A stretch of DNA of 64,000 bases from contig CAZKKI010000080.1 in the NCBI GenBank assembly GCA_964553325.1, positions 4,914-68,913 of the forward strand. Reading direction: 5' to 3'. Positions 43,155 through 52,988 of the stretch are shown here, piece after piece; the first letter of the stretch is position 1, and the number at the start of each line of letters is the position of its first letter. This DNA comes from BMS3ABIN04 sp964553325 (GTDB lineage: Bacteria > Bacteroidota > Ignavibacteria > Ignavibacteriales > Melioribacteraceae). Made by a program: the position numbers and the translations under genes. The notes under the pieces were generated by a model. It made no database searches. It was not told the DNA's origin and saw nothing but the letters and a program-made list of their open reading frames with translations.

Positions 43155-44585
43155 ATGAAAAACCCGACAACAATATTAGCATTGATCTTAATGCTCATTG
43201 TCAATTCCTTAGTTTTGTCCCAAGATATAAAAGACAGCTTATTTAAAGATGCAAAAGAAAGTTTAAATTCAGCTTTGCAAATGAAAGCCGATGTATTATC
43301 GCCGACAAATTACGAAACGGCTTTCGAATATTACAAAGAAGCCGAAGAAGACTTTAAAACCGGCGGTGACTTGAACGACATAAAAGAAGCATTAACAAAA
43401 GCAATATTCCACGCAAACAAAGCCAAAAAAGTTGTGGAGCTCGCACAAATAACCTGTAGCAGCGCAATTAAAGCAAGGGAAGATGCCGTCTCCGCTAATG
43501 CCGAGAAAAACGCAACCGAACTATGGAATGACGCCGAGGAAAAATTCAGAGACGCATGCGAACAGTTGGAGGACGGCGACGCCAAAGATGCTGAAGAAAT
43601 CTCCAAAGAAGCCGAAGAACTCTATAGAAAAGCCGAACTGGAAGCCATTAAAGTCGCTTACCTCGAAGATACATGGGAATTGTTGAAAAAAGCGGACGAT
43701 GAAGACGTTGCCGATAAAGCTCCGAAAACATTGGCCAAAGCAAAAGAGCTTATTACCAAAGCGGAAAAGGAATTACAAGAAAACCGGTACGATACCGATG
43801 TTCCGCGTACTTTGGCGCAAGAAGCCAATTACGAAGTTAAGCATGCGTTTTACATAAACGACTACATCAAAAAGGCCGAAGACACGGATAAAACACTTGA
43901 AGATATGATTCTTGAAGCGGAAGAAGCATTAAACAAAATTGCGGTTGCATTAAACACCAAACCCGATTTCTCTCAAGGTATCGACAAATCGGCCGGGCAA
44001 CTTTCCCAAATGATTTCGAATTTAGAGAAAGAAAGGGACAGCTTGAAAAATAATTTGGAGGAAGCAAAACAAAAAATCGCACTGCTCGAAGAACAGGTAA
44101 GCGGAATGTCCAAAGAAAAATCCGAATTAGCCGCAAAAATGGCAAAGATTGAAAAATTAAGACAACAATACGAAAGCATCAGAAAATTATTTAACGATAA
44201 CGAAGCACTTGTTTATAAATCGGGTAACGATATTATCGTTCGTTTGGTCGGCTTAAATTTCCCGTCGGGCAAAGCTACTATCGAACCGAAATATTTCGGA
44301 TTGTTGGCAAAAGTTCAAAAAGCGATTAAGATGGTTCCGAATTCTAAAATTACAATCGAAGGACACACTGATTCGTTCGGTAGCGACGAAAAAAATATGG
44401 AGCTTTCACAAGAACGGGCTTTCGCCGTAAAGCAATACTTAATGGCAAATATGAATTTACCGAAAGAAAGAATCGAATCAATCGGCTATGGCGAGACAAA
44501 ACCGATAGCAAATAATCAAACAAAAGAAGGAAGAGCAAAAAACAGAAGAATCGATTTGATTATTCATACAAATCCCGAAATGTAA
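43155..44585 (+). CDS. OmpA-family protein with long helical domain
   Basis: A 476-residue envelope protein: signal peptide (residues 1-22, ending LSQ), then a long helical domain (about 25-330) rich in Ala, Glu and Lys with repeated DAxxxWxxAEE-like turns. A coiled coil with LEKERDSLKNNLEEAKQKI and a C-terminal OmpA domain (about 355-472) follow. The OmpA part has ITIEGHTDSFGSDEKNMELS, the YGETKPIA segment and NRRIDLI. The C-terminus anchors it to peptidoglycan; the helical part probably spans the periplasm. It is a single gene followed by a strong terminator. Confidence 0.87.
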   Translation: MKNPTTILALILMLIVNSLVLSQDIKDSLFKDAKESLNSALQMKADVLSPTNYETAFEYYKEAEEDFKTGGDLNDIKEALTKAIFHANKAKKVVELAQITCSSAIKAREDAVSANAEKNATELWNDAEEKFRDACEQLEDGDAKDAEEISKEAEELYRKAELEAIKVAYLEDTWELLKKADDEDVADKAPKTLAKAKELITKAEKELQENRYDTDVPRTLAQEANYEVKHAFYINDYIKKAEDTDKTLEDMILEAEEALNKIAVALNTKPDFSQGIDKSAGQLSQMISNLEKERDSLKNNLEEAKQKIALLEEQVSGMSKEKSELAAKMAKIEKLRQQYESIRKLFNDNEALVYKSGNDIIVRLVGLNFPSGKATIEPKYFGLLAKVQKAIKMVPNSKITIEGHTDSFGSDEKNMELSQERAFAVKQYLMANMNLPKERIESIGYGETKPIANNQTKEGRAKNRRIDLIIHTNPEM

Positions 44586-44671
44586 TTGAAAATGTTGAAC
44601 GGTAAAAACAATACCTTCAAAATCAGCATTCTTTCGGGTTGAATGAGTTTGTATTCAATTAAATTATATCA

Positions 44672-44708
44672 AAATTAGGGAACGGAAATATTCGTTCCCT
44701 AATTTTTT
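44672..44708 (+). terminator. Intrinsic terminator after the OmpA gene
   Basis: AAATTAGGGAACG (44672-44684) pairs perfectly with CGTTCCCTAATTT (44693-44705) around an 8-base loop, with six uridines at 44703-44708. This 13-base-pair stem is one of the strongest terminators in the window. Confidence 0.92.
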
Positions 44709-44837
44709 AAATTAAAAGGTTGTTTTTCTTCAAGAAACACAATTAGTGCGGAGAAGATTTCCGTTCTACTTCTGTAATCAAGAACTTTGCAAAACGTTAT
44801 TACCGGAGCATTTCACAATTGCCAACTTATCACAACA

Positions 44838-45617
44838 CTAATTCTTATTAAATTTCACATTAATCTCAAAATCTATGGGTCCGTTAAGTCCATCTTGATT
44901 TAAATTCCGTCTTCCCATTCCTTTCCCTCTGCCCATACCGCCGTTTCTACCCGTCATTCTGTTTTGGGTCGGACTTCCTTTCATACCAAGCACAACGGGA
45001 ACTTCCGATTTAATGCTAACCGTTAATTCGTTATCGCCGGTTCCGGTCAAATCGACGGGAAAATAATCCTTACTTTTCTTCGGAATTTTTATTTCGTAAA
45101 CCAACTTTCCCGAATCGTAACCAATCGCAAGTTCCGCACCTTTTTCGTTTTTCAACGAATATGCGCCGAGCGGAAAATCATCTTCATTAATCACCAGGTA
45201 TTCGGATTGTGTCATTTTAACCTTCTCGATTAACTCCCTAACTATATCTTTATTTTTCCGTTGATACAGCGGATCGATTAAACGCCGGGCTTCATCGGAA
45301 ACCGATTTAATCGGGTATTGAATCCCGATTGCCTCGCCTTTGCTATTGCCGGGTTCGAGCCAAATTGTTAATCCGAACCTAAGTATTTTCATTATATTGG
45401 CACGATCCGCCGTTGCCAAACAGATGTAAAGATTATCCGCATCCTCGGAAATGCCTACCGCCATATGTTCTTTTTCAAAATATTTTAATTTCCAATTCCA
45501 GTCTTCGGAGTTTCCGTCAATAATAACCGGGTTTTCAATTTGCCTACTTACCATCGAATACCCACCACAACCGCTTAACGTAACAACCAGCACAAAAAGT
45601 AGAATAATATTTTTCAT
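44838..45617 (-). CDS. Lipoprotein with CBM9/DOMON-like fold
   Basis: A 259-residue lipoprotein (MKNIILLFVLVVTLSGC; lipobox cysteine about residue 17). The mature part starts VIIDGNSEDWN, the usual opening of CBM9/DOMON-like domains in Bacteroidota. It contains DNLYICLATAD and LTIWLEPGN. A glycine/methionine/arginine-rich stretch (RNGGMGRGKGMGRRN) lies near the end, in a region that may be disordered. No catalytic motif is seen. A GTG codon 9 bases upstream (45626) is an alternative start. Function unknown. Confidence 0.72.
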   Translation of the reverse strand: MKNIILLFVLVVTLSGCGGYSMVSRQIENPVIIDGNSEDWNWKLKYFEKEHMAVGISEDADNLYICLATADRANIMKILRFGLTIWLEPGNSKGEAIGIQYPIKSVSDEARRLIDPLYQRKNKDIVRELIEKVKMTQSEYLVINEDDFPLGAYSLKNEKGAELAIGYDSGKLVYEIKIPKKSKDYFPVDLTGTGDNELTVSIKSEVPVVLGMKGSPTQNRMTGRNGGMGRGKGMGRRNLNQDGLNGPIDFEINVKFNKN

Positions 45618-45626
45618 TTTAGTCAC

Positions 45627-46213
45627 CGTCCTTTTTTTTACAAAAACAATCTATTAGACAAACAATACAGACAAAAAGTTTATTATTCATCATAACTCTA
45701 GTTTCAAAAACAGAATATAAGTTTTTTTATATTAATCCGAATTTAATCTTGCAAAATCACCACCCCCAAAAACACTTGACGGGACTTTCCGCTTTTATTT
45801 ATTTCATTTACTTGAAAAAATTGGCAGGCCGTATTGTAAGCATCGGTATCGGTAATTGTTACTCGTGCCGGAGAATTGTTGTTGTTATGTATTTTATCGA
45901 CATAACTAATCTCGCTTGATTGTTAGTAAACAACAACTTACACTAATTTTATTGCGGTTAAGTTACTATCGGTATAAAAAAAGCAGTCTGCAAATGTTGT
46001 TAAATTTAAAATATTGAACTTCAAAACATATAATTTCATTGTAACGGTGTAGTTCCGGCAAGTACAAAGTACAATTTAATAATCCATCAGTATTTCTTAT
46101 TTTTTTATTACTTATTAATTTCGAAATGAAGAAAAGGAATATGCAAACATTGTAATTGAATATACGTTTTAATATATTGACTAAAAAAACAAACCCACAA
46201 AAGGAGAAAAAGA
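45627..46213. other. AT-rich intergenic region with a degraded reading frame
   Basis: About 590 bases between divergent lipoprotein genes. Apart from the broken frame at 45743-46039, no gene or RNA is recognised. A ribosome site AAGGAG stands just before 46214. Confidence 0.45.
45743..46039 (-). pseudogene. Possible remnant of a small gene with two in-frame stops
   Basis: A 99-codon frame from an ATG at 46039 to a stop at 45743 is interrupted by TAA at codons 34 and 39. The C-terminal 59 codons are open and look protein-like (PARVTITDTDAYNTACQFF, then SGKSRQVFLGVVILQD). There is no start codon after the internal stops. No family is recognised. It may be a decayed lipoprotein or repeat-protein piece; chance openness cannot be excluded. 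Confidence 0.3.
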
Positions 46214-46693
46214 ATGAAAACCAAATTCTTCCTCCTTGTTATTATTCCCATTTTTTTAATCGGTTGTTCAACCCGCTACATTGTAAATCCCGCCAACCAG
46301 GAAGAGGTTACCGGTCTTCATCAACTTTCCCAAGAAGACGACGCGATTGTTTCTCTAAAAAACGGAAAAGAAATCAATGTCCAAAATATTTTGTTGGGAC
46401 AGGATTCAACTTCGATGTTTAATTTGGAAACAAAAAAAATTGTGTTTTACAAAACCAAAGAAATCGAGAGTATTCATTTCATCGAAAGCTGGAAGGGAGC
46501 AATTGACGGTTTTGAAGTAGGATTTTTAGTCGGTGCTTTCCCCGGAATGATTACCGGTTTAGCCAACGATTATTTTCCGCAATTTGTCGGTGTGTTGGTT
46601 ATGGGTACAATGTTCGGTGTTACCGGAGGAATTATTGGTGCTATAATAGGCGCAATAGAAGGTAGCGAAGAAATTTACATTATCAAACGCTAA
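46214..46693 (+). CDS. Lipoprotein with glycine-rich membrane segment
   Basis: A 159-residue lipoprotein (lipobox FLIGC, cysteine about residue 18). A short beta domain (about 45-95; AIVSLKNGKEINVQNILLG) resembles small SH3-like adaptor domains. Two glycine-rich hydrophobic stretches follow (GFLVGAFPGMITGLA and GVTGGIIGAIIGAIEG, about 108-152), similar to glycine-zipper regions that insert into membranes. No family name is certain. It stands alone between the empty region and tRNA-Lys. Confidence 0.75.
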   Translation: MKTKFFLLVIIPIFLIGCSTRYIVNPANQEEVTGLHQLSQEDDAIVSLKNGKEINVQNILLGQDSTSMFNLETKKIVFYKTKEIESIHFIESWKGAIDGFEVGFLVGAFPGMITGLANDYFPQFVGVLVMGTMFGVTGGIIGAIIGAIEGSEEIYIIKR

Positions 46694-46740
46694 ACCGCTC
46701 GGCTCAAACTCTTCTCAAAATTTTTTGGGAAAGAAAACAA

Positions 46741-46771
46741 AAGCCTTGCAAGCATTTAACTTACAAGGCTT
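46741..46771 (-). terminator. Terminator of tRNA-Lys
   Basis: On the minus strand AAGCCTTG (46771-46764) pairs with CAAGGCTT (46748-46741) with a 15-base loop. It is followed by TTGTTTTCTTT. It starts at the tRNA 3' end, as expected for a short tRNA transcript. Confidence 0.75.
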
Positions 46772-46847
<76 letters not shown>

Positions 46848-46984
46848 ACCGCAAAAATAATTATTTTTACATGAGTTTCAAAACAAACAACCGCAAACCC
46901 CGTCTAATGAATAAACAAGCCTAAAATTTTAATATTTATTCCCAATTTTGTTAAATTGTAAAAGAAATTTACAGTGTAAAACAC

Positions 46985-47491
46985 ATGGACGCATTAACGG
47001 TAATCTTTATCATACTCGGATTCATTCTCGCGGTAGTGGGAATTGTCGGTTGTATAGTGCCCGGTTTACCCGGACCGCCGTTGAATTATATTGCCGTTGT
47101 ATTACTCGATATTGCACGACCCGAATTATATACATCGAAATTTCTTCTTTGGTTCGGTTTGATTGTTGTTATCGTTTATTTTTTAGATTACATCTTACCC
47201 GTGCTCGGCGCAAAAATTTACAATGCCTCCAAATACGGAATATGGGGTTCAATCATCGGAATGATCATCGGGATATTCTTCTTTCCACCGTTCGGAATGG
47301 TTTTCGGAATTATCATCGGCACGATTACGGGTGAACTCATTGCAGGAAAAGAACATTCCGAGGCTTTGAAAGTCGGATTTGTAACTTTTATTGCCAGCAT
47401 GACTGTCATTATCATAAAATTAAGTTTATCTTTAATACTCACTTTTTATTTTCTTAAAGGGGTTTTCACAATTGGCTACGGTATGTTCTGA
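46985..47491 (+). CDS. DUF456 membrane protein
   Basis: A 168-residue integral membrane protein with about four to five helices and glycine-rich loops. The DUF456 pattern is clear: VGCIVPGLPGPPLNYIAVV near residue 20, the LPVLGAKIYNASKYGIWGS segment near 75, and a glycine-rich IIGTITGELIAGKE near 120. Function is not known. It overlaps the BtuF-like gene by 20 bases, suggesting coupled translation, although the two have no obvious functional link. Confidence 0.87.
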   Translation: MDALTVIFIILGFILAVVGIVGCIVPGLPGPPLNYIAVVLLDIARPELYTSKFLLWFGLIVVIVYFLDYILPVLGAKIYNASKYGIWGSIIGMIIGIFFFPPFGMVFGIIIGTITGELIAGKEHSEALKVGFVTFIASMTVIIIKLSLSLILTFYFLKGVFTIGYGMF

Positions 47492-48398
47492 TTCAGTTAA
47501 CCGGATAAAATTACTTTCCTTGTTTATAATTTTTTCACTATTAATTTCCTGCAACTCCCGGAACAAAGAAACAATTCCAGCTCAAAACGTTGTAGTCGAT
47601 GCACTCGGTAATAAATTTGAATTCAAACAACCACCGGAAAGAGTAATTACTCTTGCGCCCAACTTGACGGAAATGATTTACGAAGTAGGTGCGGGACAAA
47701 AACTTGTAGGTAACACTTTGTTTTGCAATTATCCGGAAAAGGCAAAGTCGGTTGAAAAAATAGGTGATATGCTTACCGTCGATTATGAAAAAATAGTTTC
47801 GTTGCAACCCGATTTGATTTTCATAACAAAGGAAGGAAACAAAAAAAATATTTATCAAAAACTAATTTCACTTAAGTTTAAAGTTTTTGTGTCGGATCCT
47901 AAAAGTTTCGAGGATATCAAACGCACATTTTTGAAAATCGGAAAGATTTTCGGAAAAGAAAAGTCGGCACGGGAAAAAATAAAGAGTTGGGATTCCACCG
48001 TCGATTCCGTAAAAAACGAAGCTAAAAAATTGCCTACCAAATCGGTGATGTTTTTGGTTTCCGTCAAACCGATTATGCTTGCCGGTAAAAACACATTCAT
48101 TAACGAAATTTTACAAATTTGCGGATTTCAAAATATAGCGGACAGTTCGCAGCTGCGTTATCCCGTTTTCAGCAGGGAAGAAATCGTTAAAAAAAATCCC
48201 GATTACATAATTATGTTCGAATCGAAAAACTTACGTGCCGAAGCAGTGAAAAATGCTTATCCGGAATGGAAAGAATTGAAGGCAGTGAAAAACAACAATA
48301 TTATTTTTGTAGACGCCGATTTATTTGCCAGACCCGGTCCGAGATTTTTTAAAGCGGTAAAGTTTTTGTTCGGAAAACGGACAGCAAAATACAAATAA
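47472..48398 (+). CDS. Periplasmic BtuF-like binding lipoprotein
   Basis: A 308-residue substrate-binding protein of the helical-backbone metal-receptor class (BtuF/FepB). The lipobox is LLISC (about residue 27). The mature part has VVVDALGNKFEFKQPPERVI, LAPNLTEMIYEVGAGQKLVG, LVGNTLFCNYP and LQPDLIFI. Cobalamin is a good candidate ligand because a B12-regulated receptor is encoded at 24393, but iron-chelate cannot be excluded. No ABC permease or ATPase for it is adjacent. The start is a TTG preceded by AAGGGG; it lies inside the DUF456 gene. Confidence 0.83.
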   Translation: MATVCSDSVNRIKLLSLFIIFSLLISCNSRNKETIPAQNVVVDALGNKFEFKQPPERVITLAPNLTEMIYEVGAGQKLVGNTLFCNYPEKAKSVEKIGDMLTVDYEKIVSLQPDLIFITKEGNKKNIYQKLISLKFKVFVSDPKSFEDIKRTFLKIGKIFGKEKSAREKIKSWDSTVDSVKNEAKKLPTKSVMFLVSVKPIMLAGKNTFINEILQICGFQNIADSSQLRYPVFSREEIVKKNPDYIIMFESKNLRAEAVKNAYPEWKELKAVKNNNIIFVDADLFARPGPRFFKAVKFLFGKRTAKYK

Positions 48399-48456
48399 TG
48401 ATTTGCTTCCGGCAATGAAATTTCTTGCTATAAAACCAACGAACTCAGCAATTTAT

Positions 48457-49584
48457 TTAATCCAATTTCTTCCTGAACTTCAACGAACTGAATATAATTA
48501 TTGAAATCCCGATAATCGCCAGCACCAAGGTTTCTTGCCACAAGTCGGTAAACCCGATGCCCTTTAAAATTACTCCGCGGATAATTACCATAAAATACCG
48601 CAACGGAATCAAGTAAGTTACATACTGAATGAGAACAGGCATGTTTTCAATCGGGAATGCAAAACCGGAAAGATAAATCATCGGCATCATAACTACAAAA
48701 ATTGCCAGCATCATTGCCTGCTGTTGCGTTTTTGAAATCGTCGAAACGAACATTCCCAACCCCAATGTGGAAAGGATATAGAGAAATGTTGTAAAGAACA
48801 AAAACGGTACGCTACCTCGAACTTCGATTCCGAAAATAATTGCCATGGCGGTTAATACGAAAATTTCCGCAAGAAAGCCCAATAGTGCAAAGGGAATAAG
48901 TTTTCCCAAAATCAATTGCCCCGATTTTATCGGCGTAACAATCAATTGCTCCAGCGTACCGATTTCCTTTTCCTTTACAATAGCCAAGGAAGTTAAAATT
49001 AACGTAATATTCATTAACAGAAGAGCAACTATTCCGGGTACCATAAAATTTCTGGTGGTCATTGCCGGATTATACCAAACACGTACTTCGGGAGAAACGG
49101 AAGCGGGAACGGTTTTTAATCCGGTTCGGTTAATAAAATCTACTAAAATGTTATTGGCAAAATCGGCCGTTATCAATTGAACGTAACCGGCGGCAATAGA
49201 AGCGGAGTTTCCGTCGGAACCGTCGAAGACAGCTTGTACGTGAGCGGTTAAATTTCTGTTTATGTTTTTCTCGAAATCTTTTGCAATAACCAAGCCGAAA
49301 AGTATTTTACCTTCGTCTATCAATTTTTGTAAATCCTTGTAATTCGTAACATAGTAATCTATTTCAAAATAATCGGTACCGGTAAAGCTTCGCACATAAT
49401 TTCTGCTTGTTTCCGTTCTATCCAAATCGAATACAGCGGTATGAACGGTTTTAACGTCGAAGTTGGCGGCGTAACCCAGAAAAATCAATTGAATAACGGG
49501 AGAAATAAAAATCAACGCAACCATTTTCGGGTCGCGCCAAAATTGTAAAAATTCTTTTTTAATTATATGCAATACTGTTTTCAT
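48457..49584 (-). CDS. ABC-2 type efflux permease (second)
   Basis: A 375-residue ABC-2 permease of the YbhR/YhhJ kind: one N-terminal helix (about 22-42), a large periplasmic loop (about 45-175), then five helices in the C-terminal half. Signature segments are MTTRNFMVPGIVALLLMNITL, VKEKEIGTLEQL and LSGFAFPIENMP. It is paralogous to the gene just upstream (4-base overlap) and should form a heterodimer with it in a drug or lipid exporter. It is the last gene of the seven-gene efflux locus. Confidence 0.88.
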   Translation of the reverse strand: MKTVLHIIKKEFLQFWRDPKMVALIFISPVIQLIFLGYAANFDVKTVHTAVFDLDRTETSRNYVRSFTGTDYFEIDYYVTNYKDLQKLIDEGKILFGLVIAKDFEKNINRNLTAHVQAVFDGSDGNSASIAAGYVQLITADFANNILVDFINRTGLKTVPASVSPEVRVWYNPAMTTRNFMVPGIVALLLMNITLILTSLAIVKEKEIGTLEQLIVTPIKSGQLILGKLIPFALLGFLAEIFVLTAMAIIFGIEVRGSVPFLFFTTFLYILSTLGLGMFVSTISKTQQQAMMLAIFVVMMPMIYLSGFAFPIENMPVLIQYVTYLIPLRYFMVIIRGVILKGIGFTDLWQETLVLAIIGISIIIFSSLKFRKKLD

Positions 49585-50717
49585 TTAGCCAACGCCTTCT
49601 TTTTACTGGCAATTGTAGCCATCACCAAAAACAAAACTGCGAATAAGATCAAATAAATAAGTTGAGTCCAAAAAGCCTCCAATCCTACTCCGCGTAAAAT
49701 TATTGCCCGCAAAATTATTATGAAAAATTTCGCAGGCGAAATGTTGGTAACCAACTGAATTACGTAGGGCATGCTTTCTATCGGGAAAATAAAACCCGAA
49801 AGAATAATCGACGGCAGCATGGAAAGAAAAGTAGCGATAGAAAAAGCGATTTGTTGCGTATCGGAAATTACCGAGACAAAAATTCCCATACTTGTTGCCG
49901 AAATAACAAAAATCATTGTGCTTATAAAAAGTATAAAATAATTACCTTTCACAACTACATCGAACAGAAGATAACCGGCAACCAAAATGAAAACGGCATC
50001 GAGCAAGGAAATTAGAACGTAAGGTAAAGTTTTACCGAATAAAATTTCCAAAGTTGAAAGTGAAGAAATTTCCAATTGTTCTATTGTTCCCTTTTCTTTT
50101 TCACGGACCAACGAAAGCGATACCGTTATTACAGCCGTAACGATTAAAATCATCGCTATTAAACCCGGAATCAAAAACTTGGTTGAATTCAATTCCGGAT
50201 TGAACATGAACAAAGGTTCCAAATTAACCGGAACGAATGCTTGTTTGCCCAGACTCGCCAATCTGCTTTGTTGATATTTCGTGCCGAAATTAAATGTTGC
50301 GCTTTTCACATAGTTGTAAATTATTGTTGCGGTATTTCCGTTAACACCGTCAATTAAATATTGGATTTTTATTTCCTCGTTCCCTCTTCCCAATTTTTCG
50401 GAAAAGTCATTGGGAATTACCAACACAACTTGAGCTTTTTGTTCATCCAAAGTTTCTTTTATCTCGCTATCGGCAGAAATGTATTTTACGGCTTGGAAAT
50501 AATTCGAGCTGGTTAGGTAGTTAATTAATTCACGACTTTCAGGAGATTTGTCCGAATCGTATATTGCAAGTTGAATGTTTTTCACGTCGAAATTCACCGC
50601 ATAACCGAAAACACCGAGAAGGAACACGGGAAAAAACAGAATTACGAAAAGCATCCGTTTATCGCGGAAAAGCTGTTTGATTTCTTTCTTAGTTACTGCT
50701 TTTATTCTGCTAAGCAT
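49581..50717 (-). CDS. ABC-2 type efflux permease (first)
   Basis: A 378-residue ABC-2 permease with the same layout as its downstream paralogue: N-terminal helix, periplasmic domain, then five helices. Key segments are NSTKFLIPGLIAMILIVTAV, VREKEKGTIEQLEISSL and LSGFIFPIESMP. The ATG at 50717 overlaps the end of the ATPase gene by 8 bases and begins LSRIKAVTKKEIKQLFRD, the usual start of this family. A longer frame back to 50768 would add 17 residues inside the ATPase gene and is unlikely. Confidence 0.87.
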   Translation of the reverse strand: MLSRIKAVTKKEIKQLFRDKRMLFVILFFPVFLLGVFGYAVNFDVKNIQLAIYDSDKSPESRELINYLTSSNYFQAVKYISADSEIKETLDEQKAQVVLVIPNDFSEKLGRGNEEIKIQYLIDGVNGNTATIIYNYVKSATFNFGTKYQQSRLASLGKQAFVPVNLEPLFMFNPELNSTKFLIPGLIAMILIVTAVITVSLSLVREKEKGTIEQLEISSLSTLEILFGKTLPYVLISLLDAVFILVAGYLLFDVVVKGNYFILFISTMIFVISATSMGIFVSVISDTQQIAFSIATFLSMLPSIILSGFIFPIESMPYVIQLVTNISPAKFFIIILRAIILRGVGLEAFWTQLIYLILFAVLFLVMATIASKKKALAK

Positions 50718-51642
50718 TGTTTTCCCGTTCCAGCAAATGAATAAAAACGTCTTCCAAAGTCGGAACAATTCTATCGATTCGCTTTATATTTTCGATCCCG
50801 TTGAATTTCAGGTAATCGCTAATCTGATTTTTATCGTTAAATTTATCGTTCACAACAATGTGAATATTATTTCCGAAAATTGAAGTTTCATTTACAAAAT
50901 CGGCTTTGGAAAGCAAATCCATTGCCAAAACGCTTTTTTCACATTCCACTTCGAAAATTTTACCGCTAAGATATTTCGTTTTCAATTCTTTTGAGCTTCC
51001 TTCCGCAATAAGTTCACCGGCATTAATCAAAATGATGTTGTTGCAATACTCAGCTTCTTCAAGATAATGTGTTGTAACGAACACCGTAATTCCCTCGGCC
51101 GAAAGGTCGCTAATCAAATCCCAAAAATTCCTCCGCGAAATCGGATCGACACCGCTTGTCGGTTCATCGAGAAAAACAATTTCGGGTCTGTGAATCACGG
51201 CGGTTCCTAAAGCCAATCGCTGTTTAATTCCGCCCGGCAGAGAAGCCGTTATCAAATTTTCCTTACCTTTCAAGTTTGCAATATCGAGCGCCCATTTTTT
51301 TCTTTCTTCCAGTTCATCGTTTTCCATTCCGTAAATCCCGCCGAAAAAATTTATATTTTCTTCAACGGTTAAGTCGTTGTAAAGGGAAAATTTTTGCGAC
51401 ATATAACCGATTTTCCGTTTAACCATTTCGGGTTGATTTACCACACTGAATCCGCCGACCAACGCATCGCCCGATGTCGGTTCGAGCACACCGATTAACA
51501 TCCGTATCGTTGTGGTTTTACCGGCACCGTTCGCTCCGAGAAATCCGAATATTTCACCTTTTTTCACATTAAACGAAATATTGTTCACCGAAACAAAATC
51601 GCCGAATTTTTTAGTTAAATTTTTAACTTCAATACTATTCAT
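50710..51642 (-). CDS. ABC transporter ATPase (second)
   Basis: A 310-residue ABC ATPase of the drug-exporter group: Walker A GANGAGKTT (about residues 36-44), a Q-loop in YMSQKFSLYNDLT, a signature loop (SLPGGIKQRLALGTA, a variant of LSGGQ), and Walker B IVFLDEPTSGVDP. The C-terminal 80 residues form the regulatory extension. It pairs with the permeases encoded right after it. The TolC gene precedes it, with adjacent stop and start. Confidence 0.92.
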   Translation of the reverse strand: MNSIEVKNLTKKFGDFVSVNNISFNVKKGEIFGFLGANGAGKTTTIRMLIGVLEPTSGDALVGGFSVVNQPEMVKRKIGYMSQKFSLYNDLTVEENINFFGGIYGMENDELEERKKWALDIANLKGKENLITASLPGGIKQRLALGTAVIHRPEIVFLDEPTSGVDPISRRNFWDLISDLSAEGITVFVTTHYLEEAEYCNNIILINAGELIAEGSSKELKTKYLSGKIFEVECEKSVLAMDLLSKADFVNETSIFGNNIHIVVNDKFNDKNQISDYLKFNGIENIKRIDRIVPTLEDVFIHLLERENNA

Positions 51643-52968
51643 CTATTTCTCCGGCAAATAGATCTTTCTGCCCAACGATTTATAAAATTCCGTTTTTGCC
51701 AATTCGAAATCGACCAAAGCAATCTGCATTTTTATTTGAGCATCGAGAAGGGAAGATTGGGCATCAACCAAATCCGAAATCGGAATTATTTGCTCGTTAT
51801 ATTTTGCCGCCGCCACTCTGTAATTTTCTTTTGCCGATTCAAGTGCGATTTTGCTGGCCGGAATTTTCTCTTTAACGTAAGTCAAATTCAAGAAATTTTT
51901 ATACACTTCCATTTCAATAGCTTCGCGTAATAATTTTTCCGTGTTTTCCGCTTGAATTAATTTCTGTTCGGCTTGTGTAACCTTTGCGGAAGTTTCACCC
52001 CAATCCCACAATTTCCACGATAAAGCTACGCCGACATCCCAAGTATCGTAGAATTTATCTTCCAATGGCAGTAATCTTTGGTTCGGCCGACTGTATTGAA
52101 AATCGCCGAATAAAAACAAAGAAGGCAACCACCCCGATTTAGACGCCGAAATGTTTTTTCCTGCGGCTTCCAATTTATATTTAACGGACTTCAACTCAAA
52201 TCTGTTATTAACCGCTTCGTTCAAACTTTTTTGGAAACTGATATTCTCAAAATCCGTTTCGATAGAATCCACAATAATTTGTGTTTCTTCGCTTAAATCA
52301 ATTCCTATCGCTTTGTTAAATGCAATCCGTGCCAAATTAACTTTGTTTTCCGTATCGAGCTTTTTTAGTTTTATTTCGGAAAGTAAAACTTCCATTTTCA
52401 AAACATCGCTTTCCGTTGCAACTCCGTTTTTGTAAAAATTTCTTACTTTTTCCAATTGAGTTTTTACTTTTACTAAATTCTGATTTACTACTTCCAAAAC
52501 TTTTCGGGCTTTATAAAAATTCCAAAACGCTTTTCTTATGCCGAATGCCGTTTCATTTTTGGTTTTTTCAAAATCCGCTTTCACGGATTCGTAATTTAAT
52601 TTTGCCGCCGAATTAAGCGACGAGAGTTTAAATCCGGTAAATATCGGTTGTTTTAACGATAAAATTACGGCGTAGTTGTTTAAAATCGGGTCTTGAATTT
52701 TAAATTTCGTATTTCCGAACGGAATTTGCACTTCGAACGGCGGAACATCGCTTAGTCTCGTATAAGACGAAGAAAGCGAGATTTGCGGTAAAAAATTCGA
52801 AAATACTTCACTTGCTTTTGCTTCCGCTTCTATAACTTTCGATTCGGCAATTTTAAGTTCTTTGCTGTTTTTAAGTCCCGTTTCCAAACTTTGTTCAAGC
52901 GTAAAAACCCTGTTTTGGGCGTTTGTTGCAATAGTTGCAACAAAAATCAAAAAAATAATTTTTTTCAT
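51643..52968 (-). CDS. TolC-family outer-membrane efflux channel
   Basis: A 441-residue outer-membrane efflux protein: signal peptide (residues 1-18, ending TNAQ) and two outer-membrane-efflux repeats rich in coiled coil. Segments include LKNSKELKIAESKVIEAEAKA, FLPQISLSSSYTRLSD and GVATESDVLKMEVLLSEIK. The ATG at 52968 is preferred since GGAAAG precedes it and the signal peptide follows directly; a GTG at 52992 is an alternative. It lies between the two ATPase genes, so the locus encodes its own exit duct. Confidence 0.9.
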   Translation of the reverse strand: MKKIIFLIFVATIATNAQNRVFTLEQSLETGLKNSKELKIAESKVIEAEAKASEVFSNFLPQISLSSSYTRLSDVPPFEVQIPFGNTKFKIQDPILNNYAVILSLKQPIFTGFKLSSLNSAAKLNYESVKADFEKTKNETAFGIRKAFWNFYKARKVLEVVNQNLVKVKTQLEKVRNFYKNGVATESDVLKMEVLLSEIKLKKLDTENKVNLARIAFNKAIGIDLSEETQIIVDSIETDFENISFQKSLNEAVNNRFELKSVKYKLEAAGKNISASKSGWLPSLFLFGDFQYSRPNQRLLPLEDKFYDTWDVGVALSWKLWDWGETSAKVTQAEQKLIQAENTEKLLREAIEMEVYKNFLNLTYVKEKIPASKIALESAKENYRVAAAKYNEQIIPISDLVDAQSSLLDAQIKMQIALVDFELAKTEFYKSLGRKIYLPEK

Positions 52969-52988
52969 TTTCTTTCCATCATTAAATT

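Noticed and set aside
45396..45416. TTGGCACG match to a sigma-54 -24 box
   Set aside because: It lies inside a coding region and the following TTGC is eight bases away, not four.
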